Part shown: positions 8,340 through 17,672 of the stretch, one piece after another
Numbering within the stretch: position 1 is the stretch's first letter
Layout of the letters: each line of letters starts with the position of its first letter
Origin: Bacillota bacterium
GTDB taxonomy: Bacteria > Bacillota > Sulfobacillia > Sulfobacillales > Sulfobacillaceae
Direction of reading: 5' to 3'
Assembly (NCBI GenBank): GCA_023475835.1
Contig: JAMCVM010000177.1
Span: forward strand, 1-34,423
DNA length: 34,423 bases
Notes under the pieces: model-generated
The model's input: only the letters and a program-made list of their open reading frames with translations
Database searches by the model: none
Told to the model about the DNA's origin: nothing
Program-made: the position numbers and the translations under genes

Positions 8340-9628
8340 CTCAAACGTTCTATTTGCTTAGAAATCAAGCCGTGCCGGATATCGACCGAATCGAGGTCTA
8401 TGAAGCCAATCAAGGCTATCAGGCGTTGAGAAAGGCCTTGAAGGAGTATGAACCCAAGGCTTTGGTCGAAATGGTCAAGGCTTCTGGATTGCGTGGCCGT
8501 GGCGGCGCTGGTTTCCCCACCGGGATGAAGTGGTCCTTTTTACCTGACGATGGACGGCCTCGATACTTGGTCGTCAATTCGGACGAGGCCGAGCCCGGAA
8601 CCTTTAAGGACCGAGAACTGATTGAGAAAAATCCGCACTTATTGATTGAAGGCATGATTATTTCCAGCTATGCCACGGGTGCCAGAGAAGCGTACATCTA
8701 TTGTCGCGGTGAGTTTTTATTCGGATCGGAACAACTGAAACGGGCAGTGGCCGAGGCGTACCAGCGGGGCTATTTGGGTGAAAACATTCTCGACAGCGGT
8801 TTTTCCTTGGATATCAAGGTCTATCGCGGTGCCGGAGCGTATATCTGCGGAGAGGAATCGGCGCTCTTGGAGTCGCTGGAAGGAAAGCGGGGCAACCCTC
8901 GGTTAAAACCTCCGTTTCCGGCCGTGGCCGGGCTCTATGGGATGCCTACCGTGGTCAATAACGTAGAAACGATCTGCAATTTGCCGCCATTGGTCGAAAA
9001 TGGGCCGGAGTGGTACCGCAGCATGGGTACGGAAAAGAGCCCGGGGTTGAAAATCATGTCGGTTAGTGGTCATGTCAATCGCCCCGGCAACTATGAGATC
9101 CCCTTAGCGACGCCGCTTCGCGCTTTGATTGAAGAATATGCAGGCGGGGTGAAAGGTGGACGCCAGGTGAAGGCGGTGATTCCCGGAGGGAGTTCAGTGC
9201 CGGTGATGACGAAGGACCAACTCGATACGCCGCTAGATTATGAGTCCATTTTAGCCGCAGGGTCGATGCTGGGGTCCGGCGGTTGTATCGTGATTGACGA
9301 TCAGACGTGTATGGTGGCCGTTTCGGCGCGTCTATTGAAGTTTTATCGTGAGGAATCGTGCGGAAAGTGCACGCCTTGTCGCGAGGGAACGTTTTGGATG
9401 ACCGATGTGTTGGAGCGAATGGAAGCCGGTGAGGGGACTCCGCATGACCTCGACCTCATCCGAGATATGGCCGACAATATTGCGGGCAAGTGTTTTTGCC
9501 CACTCGGCGATGCGGCGTTGGGGGTTGTGGTCAGTGCGATGAAATATTTTCCGGATGAGTTCGAGGCCCACGTAACGGAACACACCTGTCCGATGGGAGC
9601 GAGGCTTTATGATACGGTTAACCATTGA
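8336..9628 (+). CDS. nuoF: NADH-quinone oxidoreductase subunit F
   Basis: NuoF (430 aa) is the 51-kDa subunit that binds NADH, FMN and 4Fe-4S cluster N3. Visible motifs are the glycine-rich GLRGRGGAGFPTGMKWSF, the FMN-site GAGAYICGEESALLES with GKRGNPRLKPPFPA, and the cluster motif SCGKCTPCREGT (Cys342, 345, 348), with the fourth ligand in GKCFCPLGD (Cys386 or 388). GGGGAGG precedes GTG 8336, which overlaps the nuoE stop. Its presence shows that the enzyme uses NADH directly, rather than ferredoxin or F420 as 11-subunit complexes do. Confidence 0.97.
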   Translation: MTQTFYLLRNQAVPDIDRIEVYEANQGYQALRKALKEYEPKALVEMVKASGLRGRGGAGFPTGMKWSFLPDDGRPRYLVVNSDEAEPGTFKDRELIEKNPHLLIEGMIISSYATGAREAYIYCRGEFLFGSEQLKRAVAEAYQRGYLGENILDSGFSLDIKVYRGAGAYICGEESALLESLEGKRGNPRLKPPFPAVAGLYGMPTVVNNVETICNLPPLVENGPEWYRSMGTEKSPGLKIMSVSGHVNRPGNYEIPLATPLRALIEEYAGGVKGGRQVKAVIPGGSSVPVMTKDQLDTPLDYESILAAGSMLGSGGCIVIDDQTCMVAVSARLLKFYREESCGKCTPCREGTFWMTDVLERMEAGEGTPHDLDLIRDMADNIAGKCFCPLGDAALGVVVSAMKYFPDEFEAHVTEHTCPMGARLYDTVNH

Positions 9629-11945
9629 CGATCGGGAGATCACGGTGCCCGAAGGGACCATGGTCGTTGACGCCGCCCAAGAGTTGGGCATCGATGTGCC
9701 GATCTATTGTTATCACCAGGCATTAGGTCCGCTCGGCGCGTGTCGTATTTGCTTGGTGCAAGTAGAAAAAATGCCGAAATTGGTCACAGCCTGTACCACC
9801 GCTGTCCAAGAAGGCATGGTCGTGCACACCCGAGGATCGGCTGTAGACAAAGGGCGGCAGGGCGTGTTGGAGTTTCTCTTAATCAACCATCCGCTCGACT
9901 GTCCGGTATGCGATAAAGGTGGAGAATGTTTTCTGCAGGATTATACCTTCCAGTACGGGTCTGCCGCTGGTCGTTACGACGAGCCTAAGATTCACAAGCT
10001 GAAGGATGCGGCGATCAACGAATTCATCATTATTGATCAAGAACGGTGTGTGTTATGTCAACGGTGCGTGCGCTTTATGGGCGAGTACGTTGGGGAAGAG
10101 CAATTATTGCTAGAAGGCCGTGGAGTCGAAACGGTGGTCTCCACCGTTTCCCATCAGCCCATGGATAGTCAGTTTTCTGGGAACGTGATTGATCTCTGTC
10201 CGGTCGGGGCGCTTTTGTCCATTCCTTATCGATATAAGGCGCGACCCTGGAACTTGGAGCGGGCGGAGTCGGTGTGCCCGCATTGCCCGGTCGCCTGCAC
10301 CACCTCGGTCACGTCGCGAGAAGGCCATGTCATTCGGGTCGAGGGTCGTCCGATTCCGGGTCACGATTGGGGATGGCTTTGTGATCGAGGGCGATTTGGC
10401 TACGATTTTGGCTACGTCGAAGATCGCCTGTTAAATGCGTGGTTGGATGGTGAAATAACTTCCGCGGCCGAGTCGACGCGAACCATTGGCTCCTGGTTAA
10501 ATGACACCTTGGAGCAGCACGGCGGTGACTCGGTAGCTTTTTTGGTGGGTGGTCAGCAAACCATGGAAGAGGCGTATCAGATTCGACGGTTTGCTGACGA
10601 GGTGGTGGGCACGTCGAAGGTAGCCGTCAGCCGATCGGTCAAAGGGTATTTGCCTTTGGGACTCAATGGGACCTTCGAGGACCTGGACCGTGCGGATACT
10701 ATCGTCTACTTAGGTCAAGATCCCTATGACGCGGTGCCAGTGGTGCATCTGAAAGTCCGCGACCGTTACCGCGACAATCCCGGACTCAAGGTGATCGGGA
10801 TAGGTGCCTATGATCTGACGCGTTCGACGGTGCCGGGCGATGCTTTTGTCCTCGAACCGGGCGAGGAAGCGGCCTTCTTGGCATACACACTGGCGAAGGT
10901 GGCTGCTTCGAACCCCATTATCGCGCGTTTGGGCGAAGAACTCGGCGATTTTTCTCCGACCTTCAAGGGAGCCAAGAGTGAGCAAGAGGTCGAGACCCTG
11001 GGGCGTCAGTTGCTCGAAAGTGAACACCTGGTCTTGCTCTGGGATGGCAAGGATCCGCATATGGAGTCGGTGCTCTTAGCGCTTCGTGGGCTGCGTGAGG
11101 ATGTGACCGCGGTATTGCCGACGTTTGGCCCAGCCAATTGGAGGGGATTCGAACGGGCGGGAATTGCGGTCGATTACGACCGTCTAGAGGCGTTTGTCGA
11201 AGAAGCGATTCAAGGTAAGATTCACCTGTTGTTTTCGATCGGGGCGGACTTGCTTCGGGACTATCCTGACCGCGAACGGGCGAAAGCGGCGTTGGCGGCG
11301 ATTGACCGGGTGGTGTCGGTAGGCCTGTTTTTTCCCGAGCAGCGTGAGCTTTATCACGCCGTCATCCCCGGTGCGGGATGGAGCGAGGTCGATGGCACCT
11401 ACACCAATATGGAAGGCCGAATGCAGGTGGCCAAGGCGACAGTCCAACCGCCGGGTCAATCTCGACCGGTAAGGACCTATTTAGGCTCATGGGCGCATGC
11501 GTTGAAAAAGAGCTTCGTCTTAGAACCTGAGTGGGATCCGTTTGACCACAACGCTGGCGACCTGATTGCCAAGGATGCTCTACCGGAAGTGCAGTCGGTG
11601 CCAAAACCTGCTCGGCCCGCAATGAAAGACGGAGCGCTTCGCCTGGTCGGGACCGCCCTGGTGATGGAGGGCGGCATGCCGTCGGAAATCTTGCAGCCAC
11701 GAATACCGAAGTATCCCGGGCGTATTTCTCTCGCGGACGCTAGCCGTTTGGGTATTGGCGAGCCAGGCGGGGAACTCGGGCTCCGTGGGCAGCAGGGCAT
11801 GATCTCGGTGATGGTGGCGGTGGACGAGCGCATTCCCCAAGGGGTCTTGGTTTTGCCTTACGGAGTGGTGGGCAGTCCGCTGAACCAACTCGGCGACGGT
11901 GCCGTGGTGGAAGCCGTGAGCTTGGAGGAGGTTTCGCTGCGATGA
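9609..11945 (+). CDS. nuoG: NADH-quinone oxidoreductase subunit G
   Basis: NuoG (778 aa) carries several iron-sulphur clusters. The 2Fe-2S ligands are Cys34, 45, 48 and 62. The His-Cys cluster uses His94, Cys98, 101 and 107. A 4Fe-4S cluster uses Cys147, 150, 153 and 197. A further set, Cys223, 226, 230 and 258 (CPHCPVAC and WLCDRG), matches the extra N7-type cluster found in only part of the family. The remainder is the molybdopterin-oxidoreductase-like fold, in complex I a structural relic without cofactor. ATG 9609 lies 20 nt inside the end of nuoF, and the stop overlaps nuoH (ATGA). Confidence 0.96.
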   Translation: MIRLTIDDREITVPEGTMVVDAAQELGIDVPIYCYHQALGPLGACRICLVQVEKMPKLVTACTTAVQEGMVVHTRGSAVDKGRQGVLEFLLINHPLDCPVCDKGGECFLQDYTFQYGSAAGRYDEPKIHKLKDAAINEFIIIDQERCVLCQRCVRFMGEYVGEEQLLLEGRGVETVVSTVSHQPMDSQFSGNVIDLCPVGALLSIPYRYKARPWNLERAESVCPHCPVACTTSVTSREGHVIRVEGRPIPGHDWGWLCDRGRFGYDFGYVEDRLLNAWLDGEITSAAESTRTIGSWLNDTLEQHGGDSVAFLVGGQQTMEEAYQIRRFADEVVGTSKVAVSRSVKGYLPLGLNGTFEDLDRADTIVYLGQDPYDAVPVVHLKVRDRYRDNPGLKVIGIGAYDLTRSTVPGDAFVLEPGEEAAFLAYTLAKVAASNPIIARLGEELGDFSPTFKGAKSEQEVETLGRQLLESEHLVLLWDGKDPHMESVLLALRGLREDVTAVLPTFGPANWRGFERAGIAVDYDRLEAFVEEAIQGKIHLLFSIGADLLRDYPDRERAKAALAAIDRVVSVGLFFPEQRELYHAVIPGAGWSEVDGTYTNMEGRMQVAKATVQPPGQSRPVRTYLGSWAHALKKSFVLEPEWDPFDHNAGDLIAKDALPEVQSVPKPARPAMKDGALRLVGTALVMEGGMPSEILQPRIPKYPGRISLADASRLGIGEPGGELGLRGQQGMISVMVAVDERIPQGVLVLPYGVVGSPLNQLGDGAVVEAVSLEEVSLR

Positions 11946-12931
11946 TTCTGGAGATCGTAGTTTTGGTGGTCAAGATTTTGCTGTTGGTCGCGATTTTGAT
12001 GGGTGGATTTGCCTATACCATGCTTTTAGAACGACGCTTGTTAGGATTCTTTCAGCTCCGCTTGGGCCCGAATCGGGTGGGTCCAGGCGGCATGCTGCAA
12101 CCGATAGCAGATGCTTTAAAAATGATGCTGAAAGAAGACATGATGCCAGCGGGAGCGGATTCGTTCGTCTACCGATTGGCTCCGGTGATTGCAGGATTCG
12201 CGGCGTTGTCGGTGGATGCGGTGATTCCTTTCGGTGCTCCGATTCATCTGTTGGGTTTAACCATTAGTTTGGACATTGCGAACCCCAGCATTGGGCTGTT
12301 GCTCGCCTTTGCTTTAAGTTCGCTCGGTGTGTACGGGATTGTTCTTGGAGGCTGGGCTTCGCAGAACAAGTACTCGCTCTTAGGAGGGATTCGGGCCACG
12401 GCTCAGATTATCTCCTATGAATTGGCGATGGGCCTATCCGTGATGGGCGTGCTGTTGATGTCGCACACTGCCAACCTGGAAGGCATCGTGTTGGCTCAGA
12501 AGGCGCAGGGGTGGTTTTGGCTGCCCCAGATTGTGCCTTTCCTGATTTTCATGGTGACGGCCATTGCCGAGACCAATCGCACGCCGTTCGATTTGCCTGA
12601 AGCCGAATCGGAATTGGTCGCAGGCTATCACACCGAATATTCAGGCATGCGTTTTGCCCTCTATTATGTGGCGGAGTACATCAACATGATTACCCAGAGC
12701 GGCCTTATCGTGACCCTCTTTTTTGGAGGGTGGCTGGGACCCAGTTTCTTGCCGCCGATTATTTGGTACTTCATTAAGGTGATTATCGCCATCTTTGTAT
12801 TCGTCTGGATTCGTGCGACCTTGCCGCGGTTTCGTTACGACAAGCTCATGTCATTTGGCTGGAAGATCTTATTGCCGATTGCCTTTCTTTATTTCGTGGG
12901 CACGGCCGCCTTTGTCAGCGGGGTCTTATAG
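11942..12931 (+). CDS. nuoH: NADH-quinone oxidoreductase subunit H
   Basis: NuoH (329 aa) is the membrane subunit that closes the quinone channel and links the arms. About eight hydrophobic helices are visible. Conserved pieces are ERRLLGFFQLRLGPNRVGP near the N-terminus, ADALKMMLKED, and the acidic loop AETNRTPFDLPEAESELVAG followed by YHTEYSGMRFALYYVAEY. A 64-nt gap then precedes nuoI, the largest gap inside the operon, and the only one long enough to hold a site of its own; I see no promoter in it. Confidence 0.96.
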   Translation: MILEIVVLVVKILLLVAILMGGFAYTMLLERRLLGFFQLRLGPNRVGPGGMLQPIADALKMMLKEDMMPAGADSFVYRLAPVIAGFAALSVDAVIPFGAPIHLLGLTISLDIANPSIGLLLAFALSSLGVYGIVLGGWASQNKYSLLGGIRATAQIISYELAMGLSVMGVLLMSHTANLEGIVLAQKAQGWFWLPQIVPFLIFMVTAIAETNRTPFDLPEAESELVAGYHTEYSGMRFALYYVAEYINMITQSGLIVTLFFGGWLGPSFLPPIIWYFIKVIIAIFVFVWIRATLPRFRYDKLMSFGWKILLPIAFLYFVGTAAFVSGVL

Positions 12932-12995
12932 GCAGGGTTGAACCAGGCGTGATGGCAACCAGTGGAGGGAAGACTTTGGTTAAGGAGGGTCAATT

Positions 12996-13433
12996 ATGCT
13001 AGAAGGCGTCAAGGCGATCGGCAAGGCAATGGGTACGACCTTTAAGGCGTTGACTGAACCCCGGGATACTATCGCTTATCCAGAAAAGCGACGGGAATAT
13101 GCACCCCGATTCCGGGGCAAGCACATGCTGGCTCGGGACGAGGATGGGCACGAGCTGTGTGTCGGCTGCGGCTTGTGTGAGGCGGTATGTCCGGCTCAGG
13201 CCATCCGCGTGGTCGCGGCGGAAGCACCGACGGATAAGCCGGTCTCTTGGACCAACCGTTATTCGGTGGACTACGAGGTCGATCTCATTCGCTGCATCTT
13301 TTGTGGGATGTGTGAAGAGGCGTGTCCGACCAATGCGGTGCGGCTGACCCCGTTTAATGAACTGGCCGCTTTTAATCGGTTGGACATGATTGCGGATAAA
13401 GAGGAACTGCTATCGCCGCCAGTGCGCAGATGA
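12996..13433 (+). CDS. nuoI: NADH-quinone oxidoreductase subunit I
   Basis: NuoI (145 aa) is the ferredoxin-like subunit with clusters N6a and N6b. Two full motifs are present: Cys55-58-61-65 (CVGCGLCEAVCP) and Cys100-103-106-110 (CIFCGMCEEACP). Between them the usual short insert carries the conserved YSVDYEVDLIRC approach. Ribosome site AAGGAGG precedes ATG 12996. A 16-nt gap separates it from nuoJ. Confidence 0.96.
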   Translation: MLEGVKAIGKAMGTTFKALTEPRDTIAYPEKRREYAPRFRGKHMLARDEDGHELCVGCGLCEAVCPAQAIRVVAAEAPTDKPVSWTNRYSVDYEVDLIRCIFCGMCEEACPTNAVRLTPFNELAAFNRLDMIADKEELLSPPVRR

Positions 13434-13449
13434 GGGGGCTTGAAGCTTT

Positions 13450-14016
13450 ATGGTAGGCATCTTCATTATTGGAATTCTGATGTTGGTGGGCGCGGTTTCG
13501 GTGGTGGTGCTGCGCCAGCCGGTGCATAGCGCGCTGGCGCTGATCGGAGTCACGATTGGCCTGGCCATGCTCTATTTCATTTTGCAAGCCGAGTTTTTAG
13601 CGGTGGCTCAGGTCATCGTCTACGCCGGGGCGATCATGGTTCTGTTCTTGTTCGTGGTGACCTTGTTGACTGCCGGTAAGGAAGAGATGGAGGCGGAAGA
13701 TACGCTTCCCGGGCAGCGCTGGGCCGGGATCATCACTGGGCTAGTGGTCGGGTTGGGCTTAGCCGTAGTCATCGCTACTCATCCCCCGGCGAAGCTCTCG
13801 ACGGCGCTTTCAGGATCGTTCGGCGGCCTGCACGACTTAGGGCATCAACTCTGGGGTCCATACTTCGTGATGTTAGCCGGAGTCGCGCTGATGTTGTTGA
13901 CAGGGGTCATCGGGGTCTTGGTCCTGAACCGGCCAGAAACGGTGAACTACAAGTCTAGGCTTGACTTGCCTTCGGGGGTATCGTTAGTCGATGCGGAGCA
14001 GGAGGGCAAAAAATGA
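13450..14016 (+). CDS. nuoJ: NADH-quinone oxidoreductase subunit J
   Basis: NuoJ (188 aa) is a membrane subunit with about five helices. The conserved third helix QVIVYAGAIMVLFLFVVTLL includes the pi-bulge region involved in coupling. The ribosome site before ATG 13450 is only a G-run (GAGGGGGC), weaker than its neighbours. The stop overlaps nuoK as ATGA. Confidence 0.94.
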   Translation: MVGIFIIGILMLVGAVSVVVLRQPVHSALALIGVTIGLAMLYFILQAEFLAVAQVIVYAGAIMVLFLFVVTLLTAGKEEMEAEDTLPGQRWAGIITGLVVGLGLAVVIATHPPAKLSTALSGSFGGLHDLGHQLWGPYFVMLAGVALMLLTGVIGVLVLNRPETVNYKSRLDLPSGVSLVDAEQEGKK

Positions 14017-14315
14017 TTTCGGTGCAATATGTGGTTGCGCTGGCGGCGCTTCTGTTTATGGTGGGTGCGGTCGGCGTGCTGGTGCGTAAAAATCCGCTGA
14101 TTATGTTTATGTCGGCCGAGATGATGTGGAATGCGGCGGCTTTGGCGTTTATCGCCTTTGCCCGCAACTACCACGACATGAGCGGCCAAGTCATGGCCTT
14201 TTTGATTATTGGCACGGCGGCGGCTGAGGTGGGCATTGGACTCGCCCTGATCGTCGCGGTCTATCATCGCCGCCATCGTCTGGACATCGACGAAATCTCC
14301 AGACTGAAGGGTTAA
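14013..14315 (+). CDS. nuoK: NADH-quinone oxidoreductase subunit K
   Basis: NuoK (100 aa) has three helices and is related to MrpC/MnhC antiporter subunits. The two conserved glutamates of the family are in helix 2 (FMSAEMMWNAAALAFIAFA) and helix 3 (GTAAAEVGIGLALIVAVYHR), both part of the proton path. GCAGGAGGG precedes ATG 14013. A 26-nt gap leads to nuoL. Confidence 0.95.
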   Translation: MISVQYVVALAALLFMVGAVGVLVRKNPLIMFMSAEMMWNAAALAFIAFARNYHDMSGQVMAFLIIGTAAAEVGIGLALIVAVYHRRHRLDIDEISRLKG

Positions 14316-14341
14316 ACGGCCACAGAAAGGGCGTCGAAGGA

Positions 14342-16213
14342 ATGCAAGGCTTGACAGAACTCTTACTCTTGCCGTTAGTCGGCGCGGTGACGATTGGGGT
14401 GTTCAAGAGCGTCGTCCCCCAGCGTTTCGCAGGCATCTGGGCGAGCGTGTTGCTCGTTGCCAGTTTCGCGCTCGCGGTCCTGGCCGATATCCACTTGGCG
14501 GGGCTTCCCGCCGGGCATCGCGAGATTAGCGGTACGTTGTTTAATTGGGTGACTGGATTTGGGCCCAAGATTGGCTGGAATGTCTATCTTGATCCCTTGT
14601 CGGGGATCTGGCTTCTGGTCATTACCGGCGTGGGCGCGCTTATCCATATTTATTCCAACGGATACATGCATGACGATCCTGATCGCGGTCGGTTTTTCGG
14701 CTACTTGAATTTCTTTATCTTTTCGATGCTGCTCTTAGTCCTTGCCGGCAATCTTCTAATCTTGTTGATTGGCTGGGGCTTAGTCGGTCTCGCCTCGTAC
14801 TTATTGATTGGCTTTTGGTACCATCGTCCGTCGGCTGTGCGCGCGGCCAAGAAGGCGTTTGTGATGAACACGGTCGGTGATGTGGGCATCCTGATTGGGT
14901 TGGCGCTCCTCTACGTCCGCTTTCACACCGTAACCTACACCGGCCTCTTTGCCTCGTTTGCCCATGCCACCCCGAATACGGCCTTCTTTGAATGGACGGC
15001 CGTCTTACTCTTTATTGGAGCCATGGCCAAATCAGCGCAATTTCCCTTAAGTGGTTGGTTGGTGGATGCCATGGAAGGCCCCACGCCGGTGTCGGCCTTG
15101 ATTCATGCCGCCACCATGGTCACGGCCGGGGTGTATTTGATGGCGCGCTTGTATCCCTTGCTGCGCTTGGCACCGGATGTTCGGTATGCCGTGGCCGCGA
15201 TTGGTGCTTTTACGGCGATTTATGCGGCCAGCAGTGCGTTTTTCCAACAAGATATCAAAAAGGTGTTGGCGTATTCGACGCTAAGCCAGTTGGGCTACAT
15301 GTTTTTGGCTCTAGGGGTGGGCGCTTATACCGCTGGGGTGTTTCATTTCATGACCCATGCCTTCTTTAAAGCGTGTCTTTTTCTAGCCGCCGGATCGGTG
15401 ATTCATGCTTTGGGCGGAGAACAAGACCTGAATCAAATGGGAGGACTCTATAAAAAGATGCCCTGGACAATGGCTAGCTTTTTAGCCGCGACTTTGGCCA
15501 TTTCCGGCATCCCTCCATTTTCTGGGTACTACAGCAAAGAAGCGATCTTGGGTCAAACGTTCAATTCGGGCCATGACCTGTTGTGGGCGGTCGGCGTGTT
15601 GACAGCGGGAATGACCAGTTTCTACATGTTCCGACTATTCTTCCTCACCTTCTTCGGCAAGCCGCGCAATCAGAAGATTTATGACCATGCCCATGAGGCA
15701 CCCGCGGTGATGACGATTCCAGTGGTCATCTTGGGGATTTTGGCGGTCGTCGGTGGATTCTTTGGCGCTTGGCTCAACGGCTGGCTCGCTCCAGTGTTTC
15801 GCCAGTATCCAGGGGCTCTACATGCTGCCTTGGAACACGGTCCGGTCTATGGCACGGTTTTAGCCGTGGGGTTGGCAGTGGTGGCGTTCTTAGTGGCCTA
15901 CTGGCTCTACATATCCAAGAATACGCCCGCCCGCGCTGGAATCGGTCAGTGGCCCGGACGTTGGATGTTTGCGGCCTATGGGCTAGACACGGGCTGGCGG
16001 TATGTGACCATTTTGCCCATTCAGGTGGTGGGCAGTTGGTTTCGGGACCAACTGGAGCGCGGCATTTTGGCCAGCGTGGTTGGTGTGGCTAACGGGATCT
16101 GGTTGTGGGCGGAAGACTTGCGGCCGGTACAGTCGGGCTACGTGCGCCGATATGGGTTGTCGATCATGGTGGGTTTGGGCGTCGTCTTAGCCTACTGTTT
16201 GACTCGGGTCTAG
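14342..16213 (+). CDS. nuoL: NADH-quinone oxidoreductase subunit L
   Basis: NuoL (623 aa) is the distal antiporter-like proton channel with the long lateral helix. Landmarks are a predicted run of about 16 helices, the WLVDAMEGPTPVSALIHAAT segment (about residues 238-260) with its conserved charged and proline residues, KKVLAYSTLSQLGYM, and MTHAFFKACLFL with the channel lysine. The C-terminal region after about residue 500 is the amphipathic arm. The start is ATG 14342 after CGAAGGA; the gene is separate from nuoM by about 20 nt. Confidence 0.96.
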   Translation: MQGLTELLLLPLVGAVTIGVFKSVVPQRFAGIWASVLLVASFALAVLADIHLAGLPAGHREISGTLFNWVTGFGPKIGWNVYLDPLSGIWLLVITGVGALIHIYSNGYMHDDPDRGRFFGYLNFFIFSMLLLVLAGNLLILLIGWGLVGLASYLLIGFWYHRPSAVRAAKKAFVMNTVGDVGILIGLALLYVRFHTVTYTGLFASFAHATPNTAFFEWTAVLLFIGAMAKSAQFPLSGWLVDAMEGPTPVSALIHAATMVTAGVYLMARLYPLLRLAPDVRYAVAAIGAFTAIYAASSAFFQQDIKKVLAYSTLSQLGYMFLALGVGAYTAGVFHFMTHAFFKACLFLAAGSVIHALGGEQDLNQMGGLYKKMPWTMASFLAATLAISGIPPFSGYYSKEAILGQTFNSGHDLLWAVGVLTAGMTSFYMFRLFFLTFFGKPRNQKIYDHAHEAPAVMTIPVVILGILAVVGGFFGAWLNGWLAPVFRQYPGALHAALEHGPVYGTVLAVGLAVVAFLVAYWLYISKNTPARAGIGQWPGRWMFAAYGLDTGWRYVTILPIQVVGSWFRDQLERGILASVVGVANGIWLWAEDLRPVQSGYVRRYGLSIMVGLGVVLAYCLTRV

Positions 16214-16232
16214 GAAGGGAGGGGGATTGGAC

Positions 16233-17672
16233 ATGCTTTGGATGGTTCTGTTAGGCATTCCGTTAGTCGGTGCGTTTTTCGTGTTGTCGGTGAAAGATTC
16301 GGCGGCGAAGACCACGGCAGCGGTGGTGGCAGCGCTCGAAGTGTTGGCCTTTGTCGCTTTCTTAGTGGGGCCCAAACCGACGCTTGATCTGAACTGGATT
16401 TCCACTTGGGGTATACGCTTTCATTTATCCGCCGATGGTCTGGCACTGTTCCTGTTGGGTCTGACCGCGGTGATGACTTTGGTGGCCATCTTGGCGTCTA
16501 AGCGGGAATACGGCAGAACGTACTTCTTTTGGATCTTGTTTATGGAGTTTGCCTCGATGGGTCTCTTTGGTGCCGTGGACCTGTTTCTGTTTTATGTGTT
16601 CTGGGAAGTCGTACTGATCCCGGTATTCTTCTTGTTGACGGGATGGTCTGGGGTCAAGGGCCGCGTGGCCGCCTTGAAATGGCTGATTATGAACTTATTT
16701 GGCAGCCTTTTCATGCTCATTGGCGTGGTTGCGGTCGCGGTGATTTACCAAGAAAATACCGGGCACTTTAGTTTCGAGATTAGTCATCTCACTCACCTGG
16801 CGATTGCCCCGGCGGCGCAACCTTGGATTTTTGGGTGTTTTGCCTTGGCGTTCGCGATTAAGGCGCCACTGTGGCCCTTTCATGGGTGGATGCCGGACGC
16901 TTACGGTGAATCACCGGCTCCGGTGACCGCGTTGGTGGCGGGTGTCTTGTCTAAGTTTGGTGTGTTTGGCTTTCTCCGGGTAATGTTGCCCATCTTTGCT
17001 CCAGAAATGGCGCGTTATGAGACCGGGCTGTTGATTTGGGCGGCCGCCGGTTTGGTCTACGGAGCGTTCATGGCAGTGCGGCAAAAGGATATGAAGATGG
17101 TTACGGCGTACGCGTCGCTGTCCCACTTGTCGATGATTGCGCTCGGGATCTTTTCCCTGACCGCGGCGGGAATTTTGGGGGCGACATTCTTAATGGTAGC
17201 CCATGGGCTGATGGTCGGAGGGCTGTTCTTAATCTTGGGTGTGGTCGAGGAGAAGGTAGGGCACCGCCAGTTCAGCGGACTCATGGGATTAAATCAAGGG
17301 GCACCGCGCCTGGCCACCTACTTTATGTTCTTTGCCCTGGCCGTGCTGGGGTTGCCGGGACTGCCAGGGTTTGCCGGCGAATATATGATTATTCAAGGAC
17401 TCGTAGTTCACGAAGTGGTGTTTGCCGTCATCGCCGGTGTCATCATGGTGCTGGCAGCGTGGTATATGTTGAGGCTATTCCAGGGGATTATGCAAGGACG
17501 ACCGGACGCACCGGCCGTGGCCGACCTGAGCCGGGGGCAAGTGGCTTGGCTGATTCCGGTGGCACTGTTGGTGGTGCTGATTGGCGTCTGGCCGGCTGGG
17601 ATCACCTCGCATGCGGTACCCTCGCTGTTTCATGCCGTGCACTTCGTGGCCGAGCAGGGAGGAATAAACTAA
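16233..17672 (+). CDS. nuoM: NADH-quinone oxidoreductase subunit M
   Basis: NuoM (479 aa) is a second antiporter-like channel. It has about 14 helices with the conserved WEVVLIPVFFL glutamate (helix 5), PLWPFHGWMPDAYGESPAPV, and KDMKMVTAYASLSHLSMIAL lysine region. A GGAGG (16218-16222) lies 10 nt before ATG 16233. An in-frame TTG at 16227 is only 4 nt away, so the ATG is preferred; using the TTG would add two residues. The stop shares one base with the nuoN start (TAATG). Confidence 0.94.
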   Translation: MLWMVLLGIPLVGAFFVLSVKDSAAKTTAAVVAALEVLAFVAFLVGPKPTLDLNWISTWGIRFHLSADGLALFLLGLTAVMTLVAILASKREYGRTYFFWILFMEFASMGLFGAVDLFLFYVFWEVVLIPVFFLLTGWSGVKGRVAALKWLIMNLFGSLFMLIGVVAVAVIYQENTGHFSFEISHLTHLAIAPAAQPWIFGCFALAFAIKAPLWPFHGWMPDAYGESPAPVTALVAGVLSKFGVFGFLRVMLPIFAPEMARYETGLLIWAAAGLVYGAFMAVRQKDMKMVTAYASLSHLSMIALGIFSLTAAGILGATFLMVAHGLMVGGLFLILGVVEEKVGHRQFSGLMGLNQGAPRLATYFMFFALAVLGLPGLPGFAGEYMIIQGLVVHEVVFAVIAGVIMVLAAWYMLRLFQGIMQGRPDAPAVADLSRGQVAWLIPVALLVVLIGVWPAGITSHAVPSLFHAVHFVAEQGGIN

